Of a stretch of 58,251 nucleotides of DNA, positions 7,853-15,886 are shown piece after piece (within the stretch, counting starts at the first letter, position 1; every line of letters starts with the position of its first letter). Made by a program: the position numbers and the translations under genes. Below the pieces are notes generated by a model. That model saw only the letters and a program-made list of their open reading frames with translations, was not told where the DNA came from and made no database searches. Source of the stretch: a bacterium (GTDB lineage: Bacteria > Verrucomicrobiota > Verrucomicrobiae > Opitutales > Opitutaceae); contig JAJXYI010000470.1 in NCBI GenBank assembly GCA_021780625.1, positions 1-58,251 of the forward strand, written 5' to 3'.

Positions 7853-9706
7853 ATGTGTGGAATCGTCGGCTACGTGGGTAAGCACAAGGCGGCCTCAATC
7901 CTGATGGAGGGATTGAAGCGACTCGAATACCGGGGCTACGACTCGGCGGGCCTGGCCGTGCTTCAAAACGGCCGGATCGACTTGGTCAAGAAGGTGGGGC
8001 GGGTGGATGTGCTGGTGCGCGAGGTGGCGCGGCATCCGTTCACGGGGCGCTGCGGCATCTGCCATACGCGCTGGGCGACGCACGGAGGGGTGACCGATGC
8101 GAATGCGCATCCGCACGTGTCGAGCGACGGCAAGCTGGCCTTGGTTCACAACGGGGTCATCGAGAATTTTTCCTCGATCAAAAAATTCCTCCTTACCAAG
8201 GGATATACGTTCCTGTCGGAGACGGATACGGAGGTGCTCTGCAACCTGATCGCCTATCACTACGCGAAGGAGCCGGCTTCGACTCAGGGGCACAGCCGCT
8301 TTTTTGAGAGCGTGCGCAAGACGCTGCTCCACGTGGAGGGCACCTACGGCATCGCGGTGGTCTGCGTGGATTGTCCCGACGAGATCGTGGCGGCGCGCAA
8401 GGGTTCTCCGCTGCTCCTGGGCGTGGGCGACGCGGAGTATCTGCTGGCAAGCGACGCTTCGGCGCTGGTGAGCCGCACCCGCAACGTCGTGTACCTGAAG
8501 GACGGCGAACTCGTGCACCTCACGCCGACGGATTTTGCGATCACGACGATCGACCAGGCCGAGGTGGCACCGGTGGTCGACACGATCACCTGGTCGATCA
8601 AGGACGCGGAGATCAACGGGCACGCGCACTTCATGGAGAAGGAGATCTTCGAGCAGCCCGCGGCGCTCGAAAACGCAATGCGCGGACGCTTCTCGGAGGA
8701 TGGCACCACCGCCCAGTTCGGTGGCCTGAACATCACGGCTGCGGACTTGCGGATGATCGACCGCCTCGTCTTCACCTCCTGCGGCACTGCCTGGCACGCG
8801 TGCCTGGTGGCGGAGCACCTGATCGAGCGCTTCGCGCGGCTTCCCGTCGAAGTCGACTACGCCTCGGAGTTTCGCTACCGCAATGCTCCGCTGGATCGGG
8901 ACGTGCTGTTCTTCGTCATCAGCCAGTCGGGCGAGACCATCGACACCCTCGCCGCCCTTCGTGAGGCGAAACGAAAGGGGTACAAGGTCATGGCAATCTG
9001 CAACGTCGTCGGCTCTACGATTGCACGCGAGGCAGATGGCGGCATCTACCAGCACGCGGGCCCGGAGATCGGCGTTGCGTCGACAAAGGCCTTCACCTCG
9101 CAGCTGCTGATCGTGGCGCTGTTCGCGCTGTACGTGGCACGCCTGCGCGACATGAGTTTTGCCGATGGCAGCGCCTACGTGCAGGCCCTGAAGGGCGCGC
9201 CGGATCTGGTGCGCAAGGTCCTCGACCAGGCGCCGCGCATCAAGGAGATCGCCAAGCGTTACTCCCAGTACGGCGACTTCCTATTCCTGGGACGCCTCTC
9301 CCTGTTTCCAATCGCGCTGGAAGGCGCCCTCAAGCTCAAGGAGATCTCCTACATTCATGCGGAGGGTTATCCCGCGGCCGAGATGAAACACGGGCCGATC
9401 GCGCTGGTGAACGAGCAGTGCCCGACCGTGTTCTTCGTGCCGAAGGGCGAGATCTTCAACAAGCTCGTGTCCTCGATGCAGGAGATCAAAGCCCGCAAGG
9501 GGAAGATCATCGCGATCGTGACCGAGGGCTGCGAGATTCCTGCCGGGCTGGCCGACGAGGTCATCACGATCCCCGACTGTCACGAGGCGGTGCTGCCGAT
9601 CATCGCGAGCGTGCCCGTCCAGCTGCTCAGCTATTACCTCGCTGTCGAGCGCGGCTGCGATGTGGACAAGCCGCGCAACCTGGCGAAATCGGTGACGGTG
9701 GAGTAG
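7853..9706 (+). CDS. glmS: Glutamine-fructose-6-phosphate aminotransferase (isomerizing)
   Basis: The enzyme makes glucosamine-6-phosphate, the first step to UDP-GlcNAc for peptidoglycan and lipid A. The N-terminus MCGIVGYVG gives the catalytic Cys as residue 2, exposed after Met removal. The glutaminase domain has CHTRWATHGGVTDANAHPH; two SIS domains follow (TSCGTAWHACLV, SQSGETIDTLAALREAK, GRLSLFPIALEGALKLKEISYIHAEGYPAAEMKHGP), and the protein ends PRNLAKSVTVE as expected. Length 617 is slightly above E. coli GlmS. I saw no glmS ribozyme-like leader in the 86-base upstream gap. A 7-bp GC hairpin lies just past the stop. Confidence 0.97.
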   Translation: MCGIVGYVGKHKAASILMEGLKRLEYRGYDSAGLAVLQNGRIDLVKKVGRVDVLVREVARHPFTGRCGICHTRWATHGGVTDANAHPHVSSDGKLALVHNGVIENFSSIKKFLLTKGYTFLSETDTEVLCNLIAYHYAKEPASTQGHSRFFESVRKTLLHVEGTYGIAVVCVDCPDEIVAARKGSPLLLGVGDAEYLLASDASALVSRTRNVVYLKDGELVHLTPTDFAITTIDQAEVAPVVDTITWSIKDAEINGHAHFMEKEIFEQPAALENAMRGRFSEDGTTAQFGGLNITAADLRMIDRLVFTSCGTAWHACLVAEHLIERFARLPVEVDYASEFRYRNAPLDRDVLFFVISQSGETIDTLAALREAKRKGYKVMAICNVVGSTIAREADGGIYQHAGPEIGVASTKAFTSQLLIVALFALYVARLRDMSFADGSAYVQALKGAPDLVRKVLDQAPRIKEIAKRYSQYGDFLFLGRLSLFPIALEGALKLKEISYIHAEGYPAAEMKHGPIALVNEQCPTVFFVPKGEIFNKLVSSMQEIKARKGKIIAIVTEGCEIPAGLADEVITIPDCHEAVLPIIASVPVQLLSYYLAVERGCDVDKPRNLAKSVTVE

Positions 9707-9707
9707 G

Positions 9708-9726
9708 GGCCGCCCGAGCGGCGGCC
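9708..9726. terminator. Possible bidirectional terminator hairpin between glmS and the lipoprotein gene
   Basis: GGCCGCC and GGCGGCC (9708-9714 and 9720-9726) form a perfect 7-bp stem with loop CGAGC, filling the 25-base gap between two convergent genes. There is no T-run on either strand, so intrinsic termination is only a guess from position. Confidence 0.35.
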
Positions 9727-9730
9727 GGGG

Positions 9731-10192
9731 TCACTTCGATTTTGTCCGCAACGGCCGACCCTGCTGGTGCAGCAAGTCGCCGACCAGCTTTTGCACGACC
9801 GATTCCGCAGAGGTGCGCAGCGAAGCGGGCGCCACGTACCTGGCCGACGCGAGGGCCTTGCCCGAAAGCGGATCGCGCATCTCGATCGAGAGCGTGACCA
9901 GGTGGTCGGTGAAATCCCAGCTCCAGTGATCCCGGTAGTCGATGATCGCGTCGACGTGGTCGGGGATCATTGTCGTGGGACCGTTTTCCGCGATCTTCCC
10001 ATCGGCCTTCAAAGCCTGGACGATCATGAGGTCGATGCGGTGATTGTCGTCGAGATTGCTGACCACAAAAATCCGCTGATTCCGGATCGGATCGACACCC
10101 GGTGCCACGTGCGCCACGTAGGTCGCACAGCCGCCCGCGAGAGAGATCAGGGCAAGCAGAACTGATAAGATCGACCAGCGCTTGATTTGCAT
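9731..10192 (-). CDS. Putative lipoprotein of unknown family
   Basis: I do not recognise this 153-residue protein with certainty. From ATG 10192 it starts MQIKRWSILS, has a hydrophobic stretch and the lipobox SLAGGC with Cys22 as the predicted lipid site. The mature part has alternating strands (QRIFVVSNLDDN, DAIIDYRDHWSW, HLVTLSIEMRDPLSGKALASARY) and a C-terminal amphipathic helix. The pattern of a PDHVDAIIDY segment followed by a DPLSGKALASA turn recalls small lipoproteins of the DUF4136 type, but that is a weak impression. It is divergent from the cytochrome operon across 283 bases. Whether it takes part in electron transfer or envelope assembly is unknown. Confidence 0.75.
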   Translation of the reverse strand: MQIKRWSILSVLLALISLAGGCATYVAHVAPGVDPIRNQRIFVVSNLDDNHRIDLMIVQALKADGKIAENGPTTMIPDHVDAIIDYRDHWSWDFTDHLVTLSIEMRDPLSGKALASARYVAPASLRTSAESVVQKLVGDLLHQQGRPLRTKSK

Positions 10193-10475
10193 AGGAAGTG
10201 AAAATGGATTGGGAATTGTTCTCATCGCAAGGACGGGAGACGCTTTTCTTTTTAATAAAGAAGATGATGGGGACCAGTAAATTGCGACTGCCTAGACCGC
10301 TAGTACTCGGGGTGAGGCTGCTCAAAATCTGACCTCAGAATGGCAAGAAACGGCGATTCTTCAAATTCGCATTAGATAGATTGATGCTTAGAACCGGGGA
10401 TAGGTCGGAGTTTTAATACCCAATCGAACCGCAGCCACCCAACCCGTTACCTGGGCCCATCAACCTAACCCGTAT

Positions 10476-11270
10476 ATGAGTGTTCATATTCGCAAATTCC
10501 TAAAACCCTGGGCAATCACAGCCGGCCTGTCGGCGTGGAGCCTGGCCTTTGTCGCCTGTATGACGACCCAGCGACCGATCGCGGTTCCTGGACAAAACGG
10601 AGGAGCCAAGCTCGTCGGCATGAGCCAGTGCTCCCCCTGCCACGATGATGTCATTGCGAAGTTTGAGAGTTCCACGCACGCGCGTCTGATGGTGAAGGGC
10701 GCAGGCCCGAACACCGCAATTGGGTGCGAATCGTGCCACGGTCCTGGTAGTGCGCATGTGAAGGCTGGAGGCGGTCGCGGAAACATCATCGATCCGAAGC
10801 GTGACCCCGAGACCTGCTTCAAGTGCCATCTCGATAAGCGTGCCGAGTTCAGCCTCCCGAACAGCCACCCGGTTCTGTCGGGCAAGATGTCCTGCACGGA
10901 TTGTCATGATCCGCACGGTGGTGACGCGATCAAGGGGCAGGGCGCCATGACGCTCAGTTCCGAGAACGAGACCTGCACGCGGTGCCACACCCAGGAAAAG
11001 GGGCCGTATATTTTTGCGCACAATGCGCTGCGCGAAGGCTGCACGGTCTGCCATAATCCGCACGGCACGGTGAATTCCAAGATGCTCGTCTCCCGCGACG
11101 CCAATCTCTGCATTAAGTGCCATCTTGAGCACCCGACCGTCGCCGGCAACGGCACGATCATCGCCGGTGGCGAAGATCACCGCACCCGCCTGCAGAACGG
11201 CACGTGCTGGAGCGCAGGCTGCCACGAGGCGGTGCACGGCTCCAACGCCAGCCAGGCCCTCCGTTACTAA
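10476..11270 (+). CDS. Octaheme DmsE/MtrA-like periplasmic c-type cytochrome
   Basis: A 264-residue multihaem cytochrome. CXXCH motifs begin at Cys 52, 84, 114, 140, 167, 189 and 212; an eighth, CX4CH, spans 244-250 (CWSAGCH). The N-terminus (residues 8-28) is a signal sequence ending in FVAC, so Cys28 could be lipidated. Haem spacing, SHPVLSGKMSCTDCHDPHG and CHNPHGTVNSKML match the DmsE/MtrA family, whose members sit inside an outer-membrane porin and conduct electrons through it. MtrA and DmsE bind ten haems; this one shows eight, like the OmaB type of Geobacter. The porin gene follows after 19 bases, which supports a porin-cytochrome pair. No Shine-Dalgarno is visible before ATG 10476. A tetrathionate or DMSO respiration role is possible, but no such reductase is adjacent. 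Confidence 0.9.
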   Translation: MSVHIRKFLKPWAITAGLSAWSLAFVACMTTQRPIAVPGQNGGAKLVGMSQCSPCHDDVIAKFESSTHARLMVKGAGPNTAIGCESCHGPGSAHVKAGGGRGNIIDPKRDPETCFKCHLDKRAEFSLPNSHPVLSGKMSCTDCHDPHGGDAIKGQGAMTLSSENETCTRCHTQEKGPYIFAHNALREGCTVCHNPHGTVNSKMLVSRDANLCIKCHLEHPTVAGNGTIIAGGEDHRTRLQNGTCWSAGCHEAVHGSNASQALRY

Positions 11271-11289
11271 CCTTCGCCATCCCCAAGCC

Positions 11290-13506
11290 ATGCACGCGAA
11301 AATTTCTCTCCTGACCCGCAATGCCGGTCTAGTGGCCGGTGGTTTGCTCGCCCTGTCGTCGGTTGCACTCGCAGACGAGGCAGCGGCATCCGGTGGCACG
11401 GACTCCATGCCGGCGTTCACCGACAATTACATCACGCTGTCCGCCCAGCAGTCGTCGCCCTCGGGTGACAAGGCCGCCTATCAGACGCATACCCGCAATT
11501 ACAAGGAAGGTGTCTACGGCATCGAGGACATGCGTTTCGGCAAGAACCTGTCGAAGGACTCCTCCCTGCAGTTCGACGGTCACCTGCTCACGGGCACGGC
11601 CGACTACCTTGGCCGGTTCAAGCTCTCCAAGGACGACGTCGGCAAGGTCGAGGTCGGCTACAAGCGCTTCCGCACGTATTACGACGGTGTGGGCGGTTTC
11701 TTCCCGATCAACGAACAGTGGAATCCGCTTCCCAACGAGGCGCTCGCCACCGACCGCGCCAGTTTCTGGGCCGATGTGACCATCAACCTCCCGAACGCGC
11801 CCGTGTTCCACATCCGGTACACGAACGATCTGCGGAATGGCCAGAAGGACTCGACGATTTGGGGCGACACCGATCTGACCGGCATTCCCGTGTACAGCAA
11901 CGGCAGCTTCAATCCGATCTCGTCCGACCGCAAGATTGTCCCGGCGTACATGCAGCTCGACGAGCGCCAGCAGACGCTCGAGGCGACCATGACGCAGACG
12001 TACAACGACACGACGGTCGAGCTGAGCGTGGCGGCCAACCGGATCGAAAATCTCGATACCCGGTACATGAGCCGCTATCCCGGCGAGTTGAAACCGTATC
12101 CCGCGATTCCGGCCAATCCGTTGTCCCTCATCCCGGGCACTGCGGTCAACAATCCGCTCTGGGGCTACGACCAGCAGGGGAACAAGACCGACACGATGAC
12201 CTTCGGTGGCAAGATCGAGACGCAGCTCAATGAGAAGCTGTCCGTCTTCGCCGGCTTCCGTTATCAGCACGGCAATGGCGATCTCATCAGCGGCCGCATG
12301 ATGAACATGACCGTCCAGACCAAGAACGGACCCGTCACAGCGGTGGGCGGTCGGCTCACGGTGGGGTACCGCGGCGCCTACACGTACCAGACGATGATCG
12401 GCGAGATGCGTCACGACGACTTTGCGAGCAACGTCGGCGCCCACATTCGTCCGACCAAGGATCTGTTCGTGGACGTAGCCCTCAAGGGAGAGCAGGTGAC
12501 CACGGGCGGATTCAATGCCCTGACCTATACCGACACGCTGATCAACCAGGCCACCGGTGCCACGATCGTTCAGCCCTTTGTCGCGCCAAACAGCAGCCAC
12601 TTGAAGGAGAATTCATGGATTCCCGAGATCGACGTCCGCTACATCGGAATCGAACGGGTCTCGCTCTATGGATCTGCCGATTACCGGTACACTCCTGGCA
12701 GCGACCGTGCCAGCAACATTGGCCTGAGCGGCAATGGCGTCGTGATCTTCCCGTCCTATTCGGGATATTCCGACAACGTTCGCGAGAATCACGGCCACTA
12801 CAAGGTAGGTGCCAACTGGGTGGCCACTGACTCCCTCACGTTCCGCGCGGAGACTTTCTACAAGGATCATCGCAACAGCTTTGCCGACAACACCGGCGCG
12901 ACCGGATTCTTCGTGCTGGGCTATGACTTCTACGGTGTGACGCTTTCGGCGATCACGAAAGTCATGCCGGCCCTGACGTTCACCACGCGTTACATCGGCC
13001 AGGTCGGGAAGATGGACGTCGCGACGGATACGACGGCCGACTACCAGTCGATGGACTCGAAGAATCACATCTTTGGCGAGACCATCGATTGGACGCCGAA
13101 CAAGCAGGTCTATATGCAGGGCAACGTGAATGTCGTGTTCGACACGATCTCGACCTCATATCCCAGCGCCGGCGGCAACGCCAACGTCGTGCTCCAGAAT
13201 TCCGACAACAACTATGTGGACGGAAACGTGGTGCTCGGGTTCGTGATGGACAAGGACACGGACGCGCAGCTCGAGGGCACGTTCTATCGGGCCAGCAACT
13301 ACAATCCGGACTTCGCCTTCGCGACGGTGCCCTATGGTGCCGGAGTCAAGGAGTACACCCTGACCGCAGGGGTGAAGCACAAGATCTCCGCCAAGCTGGT
13401 GGTCAACGCCAAGGTTGGCTACTACTACAGCGAAAACGAAACCACGGGCGGCATGACCAACTACAAGGGGCCCCTAGCCTACGTTGGCCTGACCCAGGCC
13501 TTCTGA
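11290..13506 (+). CDS. MtrB/PioB-like outer-membrane beta-barrel porin of a porin-cytochrome conduit
   Basis: A 738-residue protein from ATG 11290 with a signal peptide cut after ALA (about residue 28) and a mature chain of repeated amphipathic strands separated by polar loops, closing with AYVGLTQAF, a typical outer-membrane C-terminal signature ending in Phe. Early segments (KEGVYGIEDMRFGKNLSKD, LDERQQTLEATMTQTYNDT) resemble the decaheme-associated MtrB/PioB/OmbB porins, and length fits that group. I found no cysteine anywhere in the chain, so the N-terminal CXXC of Shewanella MtrB is absent. The start is chosen because the longer frame (from 11125) overlaps the cytochrome gene and lacks a signal. 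It would form the sleeve around the product of 10476-11270. Confidence 0.85.
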   Translation: MHAKISLLTRNAGLVAGGLLALSSVALADEAAASGGTDSMPAFTDNYITLSAQQSSPSGDKAAYQTHTRNYKEGVYGIEDMRFGKNLSKDSSLQFDGHLLTGTADYLGRFKLSKDDVGKVEVGYKRFRTYYDGVGGFFPINEQWNPLPNEALATDRASFWADVTINLPNAPVFHIRYTNDLRNGQKDSTIWGDTDLTGIPVYSNGSFNPISSDRKIVPAYMQLDERQQTLEATMTQTYNDTTVELSVAANRIENLDTRYMSRYPGELKPYPAIPANPLSLIPGTAVNNPLWGYDQQGNKTDTMTFGGKIETQLNEKLSVFAGFRYQHGNGDLISGRMMNMTVQTKNGPVTAVGGRLTVGYRGAYTYQTMIGEMRHDDFASNVGAHIRPTKDLFVDVALKGEQVTTGGFNALTYTDTLINQATGATIVQPFVAPNSSHLKENSWIPEIDVRYIGIERVSLYGSADYRYTPGSDRASNIGLSGNGVVIFPSYSGYSDNVRENHGHYKVGANWVATDSLTFRAETFYKDHRNSFADNTGATGFFVLGYDFYGVTLSAITKVMPALTFTTRYIGQVGKMDVATDTTADYQSMDSKNHIFGETIDWTPNKQVYMQGNVNVVFDTISTSYPSAGGNANVVLQNSDNNYVDGNVVLGFVMDKDTDAQLEGTFYRASNYNPDFAFATVPYGAGVKEYTLTAGVKHKISAKLVVNAKVGYYYSENETTGGMTNYKGPLAYVGLTQAF

Positions 13507-13521
13507 TCGCCTTTGTTCTCA

Positions 13522-13536
13522 CCGGCGTGGCGCCGG
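13522..13536 (+). terminator. Small hairpin after the porin gene
   Basis: CCGGCG and CGCCGG pair around a TGG loop 15 bases past the porin stop, followed by GGTTTG. The stem is short and the T-run poor, so it may be a weak terminator or an attenuator before the cytochrome c gene. Confidence 0.3.
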
Positions 13537-13644
13537 GGTTTGATCCCGACGCCGCGTCTTCGTTCTTTGCTCAGGCAACCCGGGCGAAGTCGTGCCAGGA
13601 GAGATTTTGGATGCGCGGCCCGCCCTCCGTATCATTTTTTGTCT

Positions 13645-13983
13645 ATGAAAAAAGTCATCGTTACATCCCTGGGATTGATTGCTCTCGTAGCCTCGGCGAG
13701 TCTGCTCAATGCGGCCTCGGCCAGTGATAATTGGGACAACTATTGCGCCAAGTGCCACGGTGCCGACGGCGCGGGCAATACCAAGATCGGCAAGAAACTT
13801 CACGTGAAGGATTACACCGATGCCAAGTCGCTCGGCGATCATACCGATGCCCAGCTCGAAAAGGACATTCTCGACGGTGTGAAGCACAATGGCCGCGAGG
13901 TCATGAAGAGCTTCAAGAACGATCTCACCGCTGCGGAAGTGACTGCGCTCGTGCAACACGTGCGCGCCTTCTCCAAGAAGTGA
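13645..13983 (+). CDS. Small periplasmic monoheme cytochrome c
   Basis: A 112-residue class I-type cytochrome c. Residues 1-26 are a signal peptide (MKKVIVTSLGLIALVASASLL), then CAKCH at 34-38 binds the haem, followed by GADGAGNTKIGKKL. Met87 in GREVMKSFKNDL is a good candidate for the distal ligand, in the usual place before the C-terminal helix AEVTALVQHVRAF. It is probably a soluble carrier of the cytochrome c6/c555 kind and could relay electrons across the periplasm between the inner-membrane cytochrome at 14182 and the outer-membrane pair at 10476-13506. The gene is 138 bases behind the porin and ends 57 bases before a strong hairpin, so it likely ends the first transcript. Confidence 0.9.
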   Translation: MKKVIVTSLGLIALVASASLLNAASASDNWDNYCAKCHGADGAGNTKIGKKLHVKDYTDAKSLGDHTDAQLEKDILDGVKHNGREVMKSFKNDLTAAEVTALVQHVRAFSKK

Positions 13984-14040
13984 TCGCGGACGACACGCGT
14001 CGAATCCGACCGCCGGGGACCGCAAACCCGATTTAGGCGC

Positions 14041-14071
14041 ACAATGCCTGTCCGTGGACAGGCATTGTTTC
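14041..14071 (+). terminator. Rho-independent terminator after the cytochrome c gene
   Basis: ACAATGCCTGTCC (14041-14053) and its exact complement GGACAGGCATTGT (14056-14068) form a 13-bp stem, followed by TTCTGT. This is the longest perfect inverted repeat I noticed in the island and separates the porin-cytochrome genes from the NapC/NirT-like gene. Confidence 0.65.
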
Positions 14072-14181
14072 TGTCGGAAGCCGATCTTTTCGACGCCACG
14101 GTTCGACCGTCGGTTCGGCCCGGACGGAATCCTTCACCCGGCTCGGTTTAGAGCCTCCGCTAGCACTCCCTCCTTTTTCCC

Positions 14182-15678
14182 ATGATTCCCGAAAAGCCTC
14201 AGCCCGAGCCAACGGGCACTGCGTCATCTTTTAGGAACTGGATCAGCCTTGCTGGATCGATCTTGGCGATCGGCAGCCTGTTCGCGTTCCTGTTTCTCGT
14301 GGCGATGGACACGATGGCGCGCCAAGGCAATCCCTACATGGGGATCCTGACCTACATCGTGGCTCCCGCGTTTCTGATCGCGGGCTTGCTGCTGATTGGA
14401 GTGGGTTGGTTGCTCCAGCGGAGACAGGCGGCGCGTTCTCCGAAGGCTGCCGTCGGGCTTTTGACACTCTCGATCGACCTCACCCGGCCTAGGGACCGGC
14501 GTCTCCTGTTCGTCTTCGGATCGGGTTCGATCGTGTTCCTGATGCTGACGGCATTCGGCAGCTACCAGACCTACCGTTTCACGGAGTCGGTTCAGTTCTG
14601 CGGCGAGACCTGCCATACTGTAATGGCGCCGGAATACACGACCTACCAGCAGTCGCCGCATGCCCGTGTATCCTGCGCCGAGTGTCATATCGGCTCAGGG
14701 GCCTCGTGGTATGTAAAATCGAAGTTGAGTGGTGCCTACCAAGTCTATGCGACGATTTTCAACAAGTACGAGCGCCCGATCCCGACGCCGGTGGCAAACC
14801 TGCGCCCCGCGCAGGACACCTGCGAGCGCTGCCACTGGCCCGAGAAATTCACGGGCAATCTGGATCGGAGCTACCAGCATTTTCTCAGCGACAAGAACAA
14901 TACCCCCTACACGGTCCGACTCCTTCTTCGGGTCGGTGGTGGGCAGCCCGGGCGCGGCCCCTTCGGCGGCATCCACTGGCATATGAATGTCGCCAACAAG
15001 GTGGAGTATTATGCCAAGGACAAGCAGCGGCAGAACATCCCCTGGGTCCGCGTGACGGCACGGGACGGCAAAGTGACCGTCTACCGCACGCCGGATTTCA
15101 AGGGTGAGCCGCCAGCCGCGTCGATCCGCGTCATGGATTGCATGGACTGTCATAACCACCCCGCCCACATCATGAAGACGGCCAATCAGGTTGTGGAAAG
15201 CGGCATGGCGACGGGGGCGCTGCCGACGAACCTGCCGTTTTTCAAGCGGAACGCCGTGGATGCGATCAGCGCGAAGTACAAGACCGACGGGGATGCGATG
15301 ACCGGGATCGCGAAATTCCTCGAGGCAAAATACAAGGACAACCAGGAGCTGCCATCCGCCATCAAGGCGCTTCAGGCCGGTTACCGTGAGAATTTCTTTC
15401 CCGAGATGAAGGCCGACTGGCGTGCGTATCCCAACGACATCGGGCACAAGGACTGGCTCGGGTGCTTCCGCTGCCACGACGACAACCATGTGAGCGCCGA
15501 TGGGAAGGCAATGGTCAAGGGAAGCGACTGCAACATGTGCCATGTCATCCTTGCCCAGGGCAAGGGCGCGGACCTGCTCCGTCTGGCTCCGACCGGACTC
15601 ACGTTCAAGCATCCGGGTGGAGAATTGGATCCGGACCTCACCTGCAGTGACTGTCACAACGGACGCAATCAGAAGTGA
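14182..15678 (+). CDS. Heptaheme NapC/NirT-family inner-membrane cytochrome, ImcH-like
   Basis: A 498-residue protein with three predicted membrane helices (about 22-42, 54-78, 108-127) and a large periplasmic multihaem domain. Haem motifs: CX3CH at 140-145 (CGETCH), then CXXCH at Cys 165, 214, 320, 428, 450 and 488, giving seven sites. The block from FCGETCHTVMAPEY to SPHARVSCAECHIG is the NapC/NirT signature; such proteins oxidise menaquinol and pass electrons to periplasmic acceptors. The three-helix plus seven-haem plan matches ImcH of Geobacter, needed there for respiration of high-potential extracellular acceptors. It stands behind a terminator-like hairpin, so it may have its own promoter; none was recognisable. 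The bases before the ATG are pyrimidine-rich and lack a Shine-Dalgarno. Confidence 0.9.
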   Translation: MIPEKPQPEPTGTASSFRNWISLAGSILAIGSLFAFLFLVAMDTMARQGNPYMGILTYIVAPAFLIAGLLLIGVGWLLQRRQAARSPKAAVGLLTLSIDLTRPRDRRLLFVFGSGSIVFLMLTAFGSYQTYRFTESVQFCGETCHTVMAPEYTTYQQSPHARVSCAECHIGSGASWYVKSKLSGAYQVYATIFNKYERPIPTPVANLRPAQDTCERCHWPEKFTGNLDRSYQHFLSDKNNTPYTVRLLLRVGGGQPGRGPFGGIHWHMNVANKVEYYAKDKQRQNIPWVRVTARDGKVTVYRTPDFKGEPPAASIRVMDCMDCHNHPAHIMKTANQVVESGMATGALPTNLPFFKRNAVDAISAKYKTDGDAMTGIAKFLEAKYKDNQELPSAIKALQAGYRENFFPEMKADWRAYPNDIGHKDWLGCFRCHDDNHVSADGKAMVKGSDCNMCHVILAQGKGADLLRLAPTGLTFKHPGGELDPDLTCSDCHNGRNQK

Positions 15679-15690
15679 GCTCCGATTTTG

Positions 15691-15716
15691 CGCCACTCTG
15701 CACTGGCAGGGTGGCG
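15691..15716 (+). terminator. Hairpin after the ImcH-like gene
   Basis: CGCCACTCTGC and GCAGGGTGGCG pair over 11 positions (one G-T) around an ACTG loop, 13 bases past the stop. A second, 6-bp palindrome (15758-15773, loop AGTC) follows. No T-run is present, so it may protect the 3' end rather than terminate by itself. Confidence 0.45.
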
Positions 15717-15886
15717 GGGAGGGAGGGACGCTATCCTTCGTCCTTCCAGCGATCTGCGCCCCGAGTCCGGGGCACAGGAGAGCCTCACGGATGGCAAAAC
15801 CAGGCGTACGGCGACGGGGATTTCTCCCTTGACGTGCGCGCCGCTTGCCCTAGCAAGGGCTGTTTCAAATTTCCCAACCCATTGAC

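Noticed and set aside
10476..15678. Extracellular DMSO respiration operon (dmsEFAB)
   Set aside because: The DmsE-like and porin genes fit, but no molybdopterin DmsA or iron-sulfur DmsB gene is nearby, so the narrower name is not supported.
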